A stretch of DNA of 43,885 nt from an uncultured Sterolibacterium sp. (GCA_903832735.1 CAILCO010000092.1:1-43885); one strand, 5' to 3'; counted from the first letter of the stretch, positions 24,626 through 33,484 are shown. A program made the numbers and translations. The notes: generated by a model from the sequence alone, not told the origin.

Positions 24626-25852
24626 ATGCAAAAGAAACTGATCGCTCTGGCAATTGCCGGCCTCGTGTCCGGCGGCGCTTTCGCCCAGTCATCGAACGTC
24701 ACCATCTACGGCCGCGCCAATCTCGCGTTCGACAACTACTCCGCCACCGGTTCATTTGGCGGTGCCGCCACCGACTTCCAGGGGCGCAATCGTGTCGCTG
24801 ACAGTTCATCGCGTATCGGCTTCAAGGGTATCGAGGATCTGGGCAACGGCCTGAACTTGAACTGGCAGTGCGAGTCGCAGGTCAACATGAACCAAGGCGG
24901 CACCAACACGATGGCCAACGTCGTGGGGAACAGTTCGGTCGGCCTGTGCGGACGACAGTCCTACGTCGGACTGTCGGGCAACTGGGGCGAATTCCGCCTG
25001 GGTCGTCAGGAAGTGTATTGGACCAACGGCCGCGTCAATGACATCGGCGCCAACGAACTCGTCACAGCCAGCCCCATATCCACTACCGGCGGCGGCCTTC
25101 TGTCCGCGCCATACAACCGCACCTCCAACGTGCTGTCTTACTTCACCCCGAGCGTCTCCGGCTTCCAGGGCGCGGTGTTCTATGTCGCCGGTGCCGAAGC
25201 TGCTGTGGCCGGTGCGTCAGCCAACGGCAAGGGCTATTCCCTCCAGTTGAATTACAACAACGGCCCGATCGCCGTCAAGTATGACTGGGCCAAGTCCTAC
25301 GCGCAGGATACCTTGACGACTGGGCTGGACCCGGCCACTGGCGTCCCCACCGTCGCCGGTTCCAAGCTGGCTCTCGCCTACTTCTACCAGGGCGACAGCA
25401 AGGTCGGCCTGGTCCTGGCGCAACTGACAGCGAACAGTGTCGCTGGCAATGCCGTCAACACCATTGCCGGCAACAACCTGAAGCAGAGCACCTGGGACTT
25501 CAACTGGGAACATTACTGGGGCAGCGGCAACATCCAGTCCATCGTCAATTACGGCAAGATCGGCAACGCCAGCCTGGCTGCAGGCAACGGCAGCATCAGC
25601 GGCGTCGCGTTGAATTTCAACGCAAGCCAGACCGGGGCAACAGCATGGACCGTAGGCGGCAAGTATTTCTTCTCCAAGCGCACCGCGGTGTACCTGGAGA
25701 CGGAAAAGATTACCAACGGTACGCAGCAATGGGCTGACTACGCTGCCGGCGGATATTCCGCAGGTATCGGTGGCCCAGCGGGCGGCATTGGTGCTGCCAG
25801 CCGCGGTGCAGACCCGAAGATCACCGCCATCGGCGTGATCCACAACTTCTGA
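24626..25852 (+). CDS. General outer-membrane porin
   Basis: A 408-residue trimeric beta-barrel porin of the betaproteobacterial type (OmpC-like, Porin_4). The signal peptide MQKKLIALAIAGLVSGGAFA is followed by QSSNVTIYGRANLAFD, the standard first strand, then SRIGFKGIEDLGNGLNLNWQ, RQSYVGLSGNWGEFRLGRQ, and the C-terminal strand ending in Phe (ITAIGVIHNF), the outer-membrane assembly signal. AGGAG lies 9 bases upstream of the ATG. With its own 230-bp upstream region and terminator it may be a separate unit; its position suggests it admits the substrate handled by the neighbouring Bug proteins. Confidence 0.95.
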   Translation: MQKKLIALAIAGLVSGGAFAQSSNVTIYGRANLAFDNYSATGSFGGAATDFQGRNRVADSSSRIGFKGIEDLGNGLNLNWQCESQVNMNQGGTNTMANVVGNSSVGLCGRQSYVGLSGNWGEFRLGRQEVYWTNGRVNDIGANELVTASPISTTGGGLLSAPYNRTSNVLSYFTPSVSGFQGAVFYVAGAEAAVAGASANGKGYSLQLNYNNGPIAVKYDWAKSYAQDTLTTGLDPATGVPTVAGSKLALAYFYQGDSKVGLVLAQLTANSVAGNAVNTIAGNNLKQSTWDFNWEHYWGSGNIQSIVNYGKIGNASLAAGNGSISGVALNFNASQTGATAWTVGGKYFFSKRTAVYLETEKITNGTQQWADYAAGGYSAGIGGPAGGIGAASRGADPKITAIGVIHNF

Positions 25853-25893
25853 TCTGGCTTGATCTATCAAGTCATTCAGCAGGTACTAACAAG

Positions 25894-25918
25894 GCCACCG
25901 TTCGCGGTGGCTTTTTTT
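25894..25918 (+). terminator. Rho-independent terminator after the porin
   Basis: GCCACCG (25894-25900), loop TTCG, CGGTGGC (25905-25911), then seven T. A UUCG tetraloop and a GC-rich 7-bp stem make this a textbook intrinsic terminator. It also separates the plus-strand half from the convergent minus-strand operon ending at 26043. Confidence 0.93.
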
Positions 25919-26042
25919 GTCTGTCATTCCGGTAAGCAGTCTGGTTGATCGGCACCAGCGCAGCATCGCCGCTGTGTCGCTAAATTGAGCGACGTGCGCG
26001 CCGATCCATTGAGAACATGCGCCAAGCCTGGCGCTGCGAACT

Positions 26043-27020
26043 CTAATCGACCGCTTCGATGTTGCTCGCTTTGGCGACAGCACGCCAACGAGCAAGATCC
26101 GAAGCGATCATTTTCGCAAACTGTTCCGACGTACTGTCCTGGGGGATCATTTGAAGCGTGCTGGCGAACTGTTCAAAATCCTTCATCTTGACTATTTGAT
26201 GCATCTCCTGCTGAACCTTTCTCACGATTGCCATTGGTGTGCCTGCCGGAGCAACCAGCCCGTACCAACTTTGTATTTCCATTTCGGGTAGACCCGCTTC
26301 GGCGAAGGTCGGGATGTTTGGGTATGCCGCAAGTCTTCTTGGGGAAGTCACGGCCAGGGCGCGTACTCTGCCGCCAGTGAGGGCTGAAGAAGCCGGCCCC
26401 GAGTCTGCGATGGTCATCAGAACGTTTCCCGCCATGACGGGGATAATTGCCTCGCTGGTACCCCTATAGGGAATGAAATCACCGGCGTTTCCAGTGGCAC
26501 TCTTGAACAGAGCGAACGCTAGTTGATGGATACCTCCGGCGCCGCTGAAGGTCGCGCTTTCTGGCTTGGCTTTCCAATATGCCAGCAGTTCTTGTAGCGT
26601 CGTTATCGGCTGTTGCGCGTTAACAAGGAGAATAAACGGGAAGCTGACCGCTGTGGATATTGGTACAAAGCTGCTCGCCGAATAGGGTACTTTCTTATAG
26701 ATGACCGGGTTGGTCGTCATCATCCCGCTTGACGCGAAAAGCAGTGTATAGCCATCCGGCTTTGCCCTCGTGACATACTCTGCACCGATCATTCCCGCTG
26801 CCCCCGTCTTGTTTTCAACGATGACGGGTTGGCCCAGGCGTTCGGCGAGTTTCTTGCTCAGCATCCGCGCAACGATATCGCTGCCGCCTCCGGGGGAATA
26901 TCCGACAATTAGGCGAATAGGCCGCAGTGGATAGTTCTCGCCAGGAATTGTTTGAGCTTGCGCAGAGGCAACAGCGGCGAGTGCCAAACCTATGATGCGA
27001 AGTGCATCCTTGAAATTCAT
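26043..27020 (-). CDS. Bug/TctC solute-binding protein 3
   Basis: A 325-residue periplasmic binding protein with signal peptide MNFKDALRIIGLALAAVASA (cleavage after AQA). Blocks: YPLRPIRLIVGYSPGGGSD, VIVENKTGAAGMIGAEYVTR, FIPYRGTSEAIIPVMAGNV and ARWRAVAKASNIEAVD at the C-terminus. It is the last gene of the minus-strand aromatic operon. It is a close duplicate of the gene at 38978, with the same length and same ends and similarity extending a few bases past both the start and the stop. Ribosome site GAGGAG lies about 6 bases upstream of the ATG. Confidence 0.92.
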   Translation of the reverse strand: MNFKDALRIIGLALAAVASAQAQTIPGENYPLRPIRLIVGYSPGGGSDIVARMLSKKLAERLGQPVIVENKTGAAGMIGAEYVTRAKPDGYTLLFASSGMMTTNPVIYKKVPYSASSFVPISTAVSFPFILLVNAQQPITTLQELLAYWKAKPESATFSGAGGIHQLAFALFKSATGNAGDFIPYRGTSEAIIPVMAGNVLMTIADSGPASSALTGGRVRALAVTSPRRLAAYPNIPTFAEAGLPEMEIQSWYGLVAPAGTPMAIVRKVQQEMHQIVKMKDFEQFASTLQMIPQDSTSEQFAKMIASDLARWRAVAKASNIEAVD

Positions 27021-27044
27021 TCTGTCTCCTCAGTTGTTTCCGTG

Positions 27045-27773
27045 TCAGCTTCCGGATTGAGGTGGCACACCGGCACGCCGGCTCCAGTATTCCCATGCGC
27101 GCTGCATTTGCGGCGACTCGGGATCGACTCCAGTGCGTACTTCGATCTCGCCTGGGGACAGGGGTGTCAGCGGGCCGCCCAGTCGCTTGGCCTCCATCAA
27201 GATTCGGGCGTTACGCGGCATATAGACCGCTGCCTTGATTGCCCCGAGCAGAGACTGTCCGGTTGTCGTAAAACCGTGGCCGCGCATCAGCACGGTGCGG
27301 TCGTGACCAAGGCAGCAGGCCAGGTCACGACCCTGCGCAATGTCGCTCACCAATAAATTGGTGTCGCCGAAATGGTCATGAATATCCCACACCCCGATGT
27401 GGGCCCCGATGTCGCTGGCGACATGGATGACCGGAATCAGCGGCTCGCGGGTGATGCTGAACGGCAGAACCTCATCGGCATGACTGTGGATGACCGCGTG
27501 GATGTCTGGCCGCGCTTCATAGATGGCACCGTGGATGAAGCGCTCAAGGTAAGGATGGTGACCGTCCTTGACGATCGCTACGCTGTCCAGCGCATATTCC
27601 TTGATGTCGCTGGCCTCAACCAGTTCAGGGCTGACTGAGCACGACAGCAGATAGCGGTCGGGGTGTTGCGGATGGCGTACGCTGACGTGACCGTAGGCGT
27701 CGACCACCCCTTCGTGGGCAAGTATGCGATTGGCAATCACGAGGTTCCGGATCGTTTTGTCGAGGAGATTCAT
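27045..27773 (-). CDS. Class II aldolase/adducin family protein
   Basis: A 242-residue zinc aldolase-fold protein. Motifs: GHVSVRHP, IHAVIHSHADEVLPFS with two of the zinc-binding His residues, and RGHGFTTTG with a further His. Family members cleave hydroxy-aldol bonds (fuculose-phosphate aldolase type) or decarboxylate aromatic and hydroxy acids, so a late catabolic step is likely. I chose the ATG at 27773, which has CCAGGA about 8 bases upstream; the longer frame to 27869 crosses the intercistronic hairpin. It lies between two Bug genes. Confidence 0.87.
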   Translation of the reverse strand: MNLLDKTIRNLVIANRILAHEGVVDAYGHVSVRHPQHPDRYLLSCSVSPELVEASDIKEYALDSVAIVKDGHHPYLERFIHGAIYEARPDIHAVIHSHADEVLPFSITREPLIPVIHVASDIGAHIGVWDIHDHFGDTNLLVSDIAQGRDLACCLGHDRTVLMRGHGFTTTGQSLLGAIKAAVYMPRNARILMEAKRLGGPLTPLSPGEIEVRTGVDPESPQMQRAWEYWSRRAGVPPQSGS

Positions 27774-27843
27774 GATGGTTTCCTGGAAAGTGTTGGATAA
27801 AGCCGCCGGCCATGGCATGGCGACCAAGTCTACTGCGGTTGCT

Positions 27844-27880
27844 AGTGCCCTGGGTTGTCTGAACGACAACCCAGGGCACT
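27844..27880 (-). repeat. Perfect 16-bp intercistronic hairpin
   Basis: AGTGCCCTGGGTTGTC (27844-27859), loop TGAAC, GACAACCCAGGGCACT (27865-27880): a perfect 16-bp stem in the 126-bp gap between Bug 4 and the aldolase. No T-run follows in the direction of transcription, so it is not a standard terminator. It could stabilise the upstream mRNA, act as a partial or attenuating stop, or be a processing site. Its right side merges into the shared CTAGCACCTGCTTCG element at 27876-27903. Confidence 0.85.
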
Positions 27881-27903
27881 TGTGCCAGCGAAGCAGGTGC
27901 TAG
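27876..27903 (-). repeat. Shared 28-bp element after Bug 4 stop codon
   Basis: Read on the minus strand, CTAGCACCTGCTTCG-CT-GGCACAAGTGC matches 19364-19390 after the E2 gene at 26 of 28 positions (two bases replaced by one). In both places the first bases form the TAG stop codon of the preceding gene. This is too long for chance in 44 kb and unrelated genes precede it. Confidence 0.6.
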
Positions 27904-28916
27904 TCGATCGCGGCGCCTGACTCGTCCACTACCTGCTTCCAATGCGCAACCTCTTCGCGGATGAAGGCGTCGAAGCGTACCGAGCTCATGTAGTCTGGCT
28001 GCACATCCTCCTGCGCCAGACGCCGGGCAACGTCAGGCTGTGCTATCGCGCGGCGGATCTGGTCGTTCAGGAAGCTGACAATCGGGGCCGGCATGCCGGC
28101 AGGGGCGATGACCCCGAACCAGGTAGGCGTATCGAAACCTTTCACGCCTAACTCCGCCAAGGTCGGCACCTCGGGCAGAGTCGGCAGGCGCTCTGCCGAG
28201 GCCACCGCGATTGCGCGCAGTGAACCCTGTTTGATGTGCGGCAACACGATGACCGGGGTGAAGAACTGCAGTTGAATACGTCCCGCCAGTAGATCTTGCA
28301 AGGCCAAGCCACTCGACTTGTAAGGGACATGGACCATCTTGATGCCGGTCCTGATCTTGAGCATTTCCCCAAACAGGTGCGCCGTGTTGCCCTGTCCCGA
28401 CGAGCCGAAGCTGTACTTGTTCGAAGCCGATTTGATGAGCGCGATCAGTTCCTTGAAATTTTTGGCCTTGACGTCGGGATGGACGACCAGCACGAACGGC
28501 ACCCGACCGATGAAACCGACCGGGGTGAAGTCCTTTAGCGTGTCGAACGGCAGCGACTTGTACAGCGCCCGATTCGTGGCCAGCATGTTGGCGGCACCGA
28601 TCCCGATGGTGTAACCGTCGGGCTGCGCCTGAGCCAGTACCGATAGCCCGACGTTGCCGCCGGCGCCGGGGCGATTTTCAACGAAAACGGACTTGCCCAG
28701 GCTTTTCGTCAGTGCCGCCGCCAACTCGCGCGCGAGCGTATCGACCGTGCCGCCTGGAGCAAAGGGGGCAATGATGCGCACCTGACGTTCGGGATAGCGG
28801 CCGGGTGCCTGCTGCGCCGCCGCCGCCGATAGCGCGAAAGTAGCGAACGTGGCGACGGCAAGCAGCGCCAGACGGTGCAGGGGGATGCGTATCGCGTCAT
28901 CGCTAAAGTTCTTCAT
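27900..28916 (-). CDS. Bug/TctC solute-binding protein 4
   Basis: A 338-residue periplasmic binding protein. The N-terminus (MKNFSDDAIRIPLHRLALLA, hydrophobic core, cleavage after SAAAA) is longer than in its relatives. Blocks: QVRIIAPFAPGGTVDTLARE, VENRPGAGGNVGLSVLAQA, SFGSSGQGNTAHLFGEM and VPYKSSGLALQDLLAGRIQ. GGAGACAAGC lies before the ATG. It sits 68 bp after the decarboxylase-like gene, within the aromatic operon. It is not closely similar to the other four Bug proteins here. Confidence 0.92.
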   Translation of the reverse strand: MKNFSDDAIRIPLHRLALLAVATFATFALSAAAAQQAPGRYPERQVRIIAPFAPGGTVDTLARELAAALTKSLGKSVFVENRPGAGGNVGLSVLAQAQPDGYTIGIGAANMLATNRALYKSLPFDTLKDFTPVGFIGRVPFVLVVHPDVKAKNFKELIALIKSASNKYSFGSSGQGNTAHLFGEMLKIRTGIKMVHVPYKSSGLALQDLLAGRIQLQFFTPVIVLPHIKQGSLRAIAVASAERLPTLPEVPTLAELGVKGFDTPTWFGVIAPAGMPAPIVSFLNDQIRRAIAQPDVARRLAQEDVQPDYMSSVRFDAFIREEVAHWKQVVDESGAAID

Positions 28917-28984
28917 GCTTGTCTCCTTCTACTGGATTGTGCATCTGTAGAGGTTCATGTCCTTGGTTTGATCGGGTTCAGCCT

Positions 28985-29968
28985 TCAGTGCTCTCCTGGA
29001 GGCGGCGTAATAAACAGCTCATCGATGACCAGCGGTTTGGCGATGATCGATTGCTCCACCATGTACGTCATCAGGGCTTGCAGGGTGCGGCGATTTGCGT
29101 CGACGCCGTAGGGCCATGGGTCGTCGCCGAACACCGCCTCGCTCTCGTCCAGATCGGCGGTCATCCAGGGCAGCATGTAACGCAGCGCGACCAGGTTGCG
29201 CATCTTGACCAGGGCGATCCGCTTCGATTCGCAGAACGCCCGGTACAGGCTGTCGGCGATCCACGGCTCGCGCTCGTAGACGTCGCGGCGGATTGCCACC
29301 AGATGCATGATCGGAAAAATTCCGGTGTCGCGATAGTAGGCTTTTTCCACCTCGCGGAAGTCCGGGAACAGCCGCCGGACGTCCGCATTGTGGCGACGCG
29401 AATCGGGCAGGCTGGTGCCGATGATGGCGTCGATGCTGCCCTCGTCGAGCAACTGGCTAAGGGACTTACCGCTGCGATTGACCTCGATCGGCAGATTGGA
29501 CAGCAGGGGCAGCACCTTGGGTTCCCCGTGGGCGCCGGCCTGGTTTATCGCCCCCTGCACCCAGGTGATGGCAGAGAGGTCGACGCCGTACTGGTGTTGC
29601 AGGAGACCGCGGATCCAGATGGCCGCGGTCATGGTATAGAGCGGAACACCGATACGTTTGCCTGCCAGGTCCTGGGGCGTGCGGATACCGGATCGGGCGT
29701 TGATGGCGATGAAACCATGACGGAATACCCGCGATGGGAACACCGCCAGGGCCACGAACGATCGGTCGCCGGCGCTGCGCCGGGCGATGAATTCCGAGCA
29801 CGACAGTTCGGCGGCGTCGAACTCGAGCGAACCGGTCATGCGGTCGAAGATCTTGCGCGGGGCGTCGATGGCCAGGAAATCCAGGTCGACGCCCTCGGGC
29901 CTCACTTCGCCGGTATAGAGGGCCTGCATGCGGTCATAGAGACCGCATGCGAATGTGAGACGGGTCAT
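28985..29968 (-). CDS. 4,5-dihydroxyphthalate decarboxylase-like protein
   Basis: A 327-residue protein resembling 4,5-dihydroxyphthalate decarboxylase (Pht5), which turns 4,5-dihydroxyphthalate into protocatechuate and has a periplasmic-binding-protein-like fold. Visible: EGVDLDFLAIDAPRKIFDRM, FDAAELSCSEFIARRSAGD, DLAGKRIGVPLYTMTAAIWI and PDFREVEKAYYRDTGIFPIMH. No signal peptide is present, consistent with a cytoplasmic enzyme. The ATG at 29968 has AAGGAGAGAAGG directly upstream. In this operon a decarboxylase acting on a hydroxylated aromatic acid fits, but the true substrate is unknown and some family members may only bind ligands. Confidence 0.8.
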   Translation of the reverse strand: MTRLTFACGLYDRMQALYTGEVRPEGVDLDFLAIDAPRKIFDRMTGSLEFDAAELSCSEFIARRSAGDRSFVALAVFPSRVFRHGFIAINARSGIRTPQDLAGKRIGVPLYTMTAAIWIRGLLQHQYGVDLSAITWVQGAINQAGAHGEPKVLPLLSNLPIEVNRSGKSLSQLLDEGSIDAIIGTSLPDSRRHNADVRRLFPDFREVEKAYYRDTGIFPIMHLVAIRRDVYEREPWIADSLYRAFCESKRIALVKMRNLVALRYMLPWMTADLDESEAVFGDDPWPYGVDANRRTLQALMTYMVEQSIIAKPLVIDELFITPPPGEH

Positions 29969-30029
29969 CCTTCTCTCCTTCGGTTGATGTTCCCGCGCAC
30001 CCCGCCGCACGGAAACCGCTGCAACGCCT

Positions 30030-30986
30030 CTAGCCGTTTGCTCCCGATCGAACCCAGTCGAGCTTGCGCAGCAGGGGTTCATCGGACACACGCATCAGGA
30101 CCGCATCGCTGGCGGCCTTGTGCTGGTGGTCATACCAACTGGGCAGTGCAATCATGTCGCCCCGCTGCCAAGTGAAATGCGCACCGCCGGCGTTGGAAGT
30201 TCCCTCTCCTTCAACGACGATGAAGATGGCGTTTACCGTCGAACGCGGCACTGTCCAGGTTGCGCCTTTCGCGATGCTCACCGCTACGCGGTCGAAGGTA
30301 GGCAAGCTGCTCGGACCCAGCAGCAGCGTCCGGACGCCCGCGGCCTGCTCGGCTTGATTCAGCAAACGGGGCTTGTATTCGGCGAAGGCAAAGCGCAGCG
30401 GCGAAGCGGTGGCGATCTCCTGGGCGGGTTCGAGCTCGCCAGGATGTCCCTCGAAGAACATCGGGCCGAGCAGATGAACCAGCGGTGAATCGAGGAAGTC
30501 GGCCCAGTAGGCCTCTTCATCGCTCTCATTGCTGTGCCCGTGATAGAACCAGTTTGGCGTCAACAGGACATCGCCCGGCGCCATCGGGATTTTCTTGCCT
30601 GCCACTATCGTGTAGGTGTGCGGTGCGGCCTCGAGCACCACGCGCATGGCATTGGGCGTGTGGCGATGGCTACGCGCGGTCTCGCCGGCCTGAACCATCT
30701 GGTAGGCACCCACCAGGGTCCGGACCGTCGGATAGTCATTGCCCGGGATAGGATTCGCCATGATCAGGTTGCGCCGTTCGGCCCACTCCGTAGCGACGAG
30801 GCTACCCGCCTTGTGCAGGGCGGCGCGTGCATCACGATAGCGCCAGTGCGCCGGCACAAAGGTCTGTTTGGGCTCCGGATAGAAGGATGGTACCGGCTTG
30901 GCCCATCCGTTCTTCATTTGCACCAGATCGAGCAAACCGTGGAGCGTCGCCAGGTCCGCTGCGGCAGCGAAATCGATGGAACTCAT
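30030..30986 (-). CDS. Gentisate 1,2-dioxygenase-like bicupin
   Basis: A 318-residue two-cupin protein of the gentisate/salicylate 1,2-dioxygenase family, non-heme Fe(II) enzymes that cleave the ring next to a carboxyl group. The N-terminal cupin has SHRHTPNAMRVVLEA (His107 and His109 as iron ligands) and GDVLLTPNWFYHGHSNES (third His near 144-146). The C-terminal cupin keeps RSTVNAIFIVVEGEGTSN and FTWQRGDMIALPSWYDHQH. It is somewhat shorter than typical gentisate dioxygenases. With the adjacent FAH hydrolase and monooxygenase it indicates hydroxylation, ring cleavage and hydrolysis of an aromatic acid, with gentisate or an analogue as the intermediate. Confidence 0.87.
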   Translation of the reverse strand: MSSIDFAAAADLATLHGLLDLVQMKNGWAKPVPSFYPEPKQTFVPAHWRYRDARAALHKAGSLVATEWAERRNLIMANPIPGNDYPTVRTLVGAYQMVQAGETARSHRHTPNAMRVVLEAAPHTYTIVAGKKIPMAPGDVLLTPNWFYHGHSNESDEEAYWADFLDSPLVHLLGPMFFEGHPGELEPAQEIATASPLRFAFAEYKPRLLNQAEQAAGVRTLLLGPSSLPTFDRVAVSIAKGATWTVPRSTVNAIFIVVEGEGTSNAGGAHFTWQRGDMIALPSWYDHQHKAASDAVLMRVSDEPLLRKLDWVRSGANG

Positions 30987-31002
30987 GATTCCTACCTCCT
31001 TA

Positions 31003-31824
31003 TCAACGAACGTCCAGGGTCATCTCGCCGACCTGTTCGATGGCAATGCGCAGCTTATCGCCTCGCCGAATGGGTCCTACGCCCTCAGGCGTTCCCGTGG
31101 CGATGATGTCGCCGGGATGGAGAGTGGCCACGGCAGAAGCCAGTGCAATCATGCCGGGAATGTCCACGATCAGATCGCGCGTGTTGGCGTTCTGACGCAA
31201 CTCACCATTGACCCACAGCCTCAACTGCAGATTTCCCGGATCGGCTACCTCGTCCGCCGTCACGATCCAGGGCCCGAACGGGCAGAAGGTGTCGTAAGAC
31301 TTGCGCATCACGCGCTCCTCCTTGCCCCTGATCACCACATCGACCAGACAGGCGTAACCGAAAACATGTCGGTATGCGTCCTCGCGACTGATATTGCGAC
31401 CACCCGGACCGATCACGATGCCCAGTTCGCACTCATGGTGGATTTCCCGGCCAGGAAGGTCCGGCAGCACGATGGCGTCGTTGGGTCCGCTGAGCGACGA
31501 GTTGGCCTTCAGGAAAAAGCCATTGAGGTCGGCGCGGTTGGCCGAGTTCATCTCCAGGCCGTGCTTGGCGTAGTTGACCGGATAGGCCAGCAGCTTGTTG
31601 GGCCACTCGATCGGCACTTCCAGGCGAACCTTGGCAATATCGATCGTTCGTGTCTTTTGATGCTCGGTTACATTCCTCATCTGCCGCTCGAAATTGGCAA
31701 TCAGCTGCACCATCTGCACCGGTGGCCAAGCCGAGGGGTCGATGCCCAGTGCATCGGTGATGTCGTAGGAATGATCGGCGATGGTAATGCCGATGCGTCC
31801 GCCGTCAAAGCGAAACAGTTTCAT
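31003..31824 (-). CDS. Fumarylacetoacetate hydrolase family protein
   Basis: A 273-residue FAH-fold protein. Key pieces: NYAKHGLEMNS, HHECELGIVIGPGGRNIS with the metal-binding Glu residues, FGYACLVDVVIRGKE with the metal Asp, and the C-terminal LHPGDIIATGTPEGVGPIRRGD. The family includes fumarylpyruvate hydrolase and 2-oxo-hepta-diene-dioate isomerase/hydrolase. Beside a gentisate-type dioxygenase, hydrolysis of maleyl- or fumarylpyruvate is the likely role; no maleylpyruvate isomerase gene is in the window. The start overlaps the end of the monooxygenase gene by 20 bp, implying coupled translation. Confidence 0.9.
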   Translation of the reverse strand: MKLFRFDGGRIGITIADHSYDITDALGIDPSAWPPVQMVQLIANFERQMRNVTEHQKTRTIDIAKVRLEVPIEWPNKLLAYPVNYAKHGLEMNSANRADLNGFFLKANSSLSGPNDAIVLPDLPGREIHHECELGIVIGPGGRNISREDAYRHVFGYACLVDVVIRGKEERVMRKSYDTFCPFGPWIVTADEVADPGNLQLRLWVNGELRQNANTRDLIVDIPGMIALASAVATLHPGDIIATGTPEGVGPIRRGDKLRIAIEQVGEMTLDVR

Positions 31825-33484
31825 GGCTGGTGCCTTTCAGGTTTCCTGTTGCAACGCTCAGAATGGAACGTAGCTCATCGGCGATGGAGTCGCCCCGCCA
31901 TGCCACATGGCCATCTGGCCGGACCAAGATATAGCGCATCTCGTAGGCGAGCCTTAGCGCTGGGTCAAGCAGATGCACCACTTCCAGCGGGACGCCGAAT
32001 TCTCGCGCCGTCTGCTCAACCACCATCTGCGCATCATCCGTCGTCGTTCCGAGGTCCAACAGGACGAAGCCTCTGCCGAAGAGATCCAAGGTCGAGCGTC
32101 CATCGGCCAACCATACGTGGGGCGCGCGGCAACCGGGGCGACTGGTCGGACGGTAATTTACTGCGTCCTCGTATTCGGCGACGATGGCCTCCCGGCTTTC
32201 GCCTCCGGGATAAATACAGATCGGCGAATCCATATAGCGATTACCCAGATGCATGTTCAGCGAGAACCATTCGCGCTTGAGGCCCGCCACGAGTGCCTCG
32301 CCGACCTTGCACCGCGCCGCCGCGCCCGCGGCACTGTCCTCGGCAATATCTGGACTCGTGGGCACCTGCTTCATGATCTGGAGATTGCCGGTGGAGAAGC
32401 GCGTGATCCTTTCGGCCACGGGCTTGCGTTCGAGATCGTAGGAACTCAACAGGGCTGGCCCAGCCCAGCCCTCGAGCGCTGCGGCCAGTTTCCACGAAAG
32501 GTCGACGGCATCGCCAATGCCGGTGTTCATGCCCAGGCCACCGGTGGGCGAGGTCAAATGACAGGCATCGCCGGCGAGGAACACGCGGCCGTCGTGGTAA
32601 CGCTCGGCAACCAGTTCGGACCGGGTCCAGCGAAGAACGCTGAGTATCTCCAGGTCGAAGGGCTTGCCCATCATGCGCTGCGCAAACGCCTTGATCTCCG
32701 CGTCATCGTAGCGGTGACGCTGTTCGGCGCTGCCGATGATGGACATGCGCCAATGGGCGCGTCCGTTGATCGCCACGATGGTGCCGTAGGTTCCCTCGGG
32801 GCCGACGAACATGTAGCGATAACCTGGAGCCTTGTCGTGCAGTTCGTTGAAATTGTCGCAACGAAAGATGACGTTGGTCGTATGCGTAAGAACGCCCTTG
32901 CCGTGCATGGCAATGCCCAGCCGCTCGCGTACAGTACTGTGGCCGCCATCGCAGCCGACCAGGTAGCGAGAGCGCACGACGAATTCCCGCGCCGTCTTGA
33001 GATCGACCAGGACAGCGTTCACCCCGTCGCGGTCTTGCTCGAAGGACCGCAGTTCGTGGTGATAGCGTAGCTCGACGCCCTTCTGGCGCTCCGCGAAACC
33101 ACGCAATATTGGATCGAACATGTTCTGCGGGCAGCGCTCGCGCTTCTGCGGACTTGCCACAGGCGGCTGCTCCGCGCGCATCGAAGGCATGGGCTGCCGG
33201 CCGAGTTCGTAGCCGGTGAGCGCGGTGAGAAAAACGTTATCCTGCGGATAGTCGCGGTTGTAGGGGCAGGCCTCGACCTCCTCCACTAAGCCCCAGCGTC
33301 TGCAGAACTCCATCGTGCGGATGCCCACGAGATCCATTTTCGGCTGGAAGATGGCGCCATCGCCCCGGTCGATGAGCAGGCAACGCCGCCCGCGCCAGCC
33401 CAGATCGCCGGCGAGTGCCAGGCCGACCGGTCCCGCGCCGACGACCAGCACCTCGCATTCTTGAATGTTCCGATTGCCAGTCAT
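31805..33484 (-). CDS. FAD-dependent aromatic monooxygenase (PheA/TfdB type)
   Basis: A 559-residue class A flavoprotein hydroxylase. Motifs: the FAD Rossmann GAGPVGLALAGDLGWRG near residue 16, the DG motif YLVGCDGGHSTVRERLG, the GD motif GRVFLAGDACHLTSPTGGLG followed by MNTGIGDAVDLSWKLAAAL, and a C-terminal thioredoxin-like domain as in phenol and 3-(3-hydroxyphenyl)propionate hydroxylases. It would hydroxylate an aromatic acid or phenol with O2 and NAD(P)H ahead of ring cleavage. No strong ribosome site precedes the ATG at 33484. A gap of 140 bp separates it from the NrfD-like gene, room for an internal promoter. Confidence 0.9.
   Translation of the reverse strand: MTGNRNIQECEVLVVGAGPVGLALAGDLGWRGRRCLLIDRGDGAIFQPKMDLVGIRTMEFCRRWGLVEEVEACPYNRDYPQDNVFLTALTGYELGRQPMPSMRAEQPPVASPQKRERCPQNMFDPILRGFAERQKGVELRYHHELRSFEQDRDGVNAVLVDLKTAREFVVRSRYLVGCDGGHSTVRERLGIAMHGKGVLTHTTNVIFRCDNFNELHDKAPGYRYMFVGPEGTYGTIVAINGRAHWRMSIIGSAEQRHRYDDAEIKAFAQRMMGKPFDLEILSVLRWTRSELVAERYHDGRVFLAGDACHLTSPTGGLGMNTGIGDAVDLSWKLAAALEGWAGPALLSSYDLERKPVAERITRFSTGNLQIMKQVPTSPDIAEDSAAGAAARCKVGEALVAGLKREWFSLNMHLGNRYMDSPICIYPGGESREAIVAEYEDAVNYRPTSRPGCRAPHVWLADGRSTLDLFGRGFVLLDLGTTTDDAQMVVEQTAREFGVPLEVVHLLDPALRLAYEMRYILVRPDGHVAWRGDSIADELRSILSVATGNLKGTSHETVSL

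Noticed and set aside
27844-27880. Hairpin considered as a Rho-independent terminator
   Set aside because: No run of T follows on the transcribed strand in the direction of transcription.
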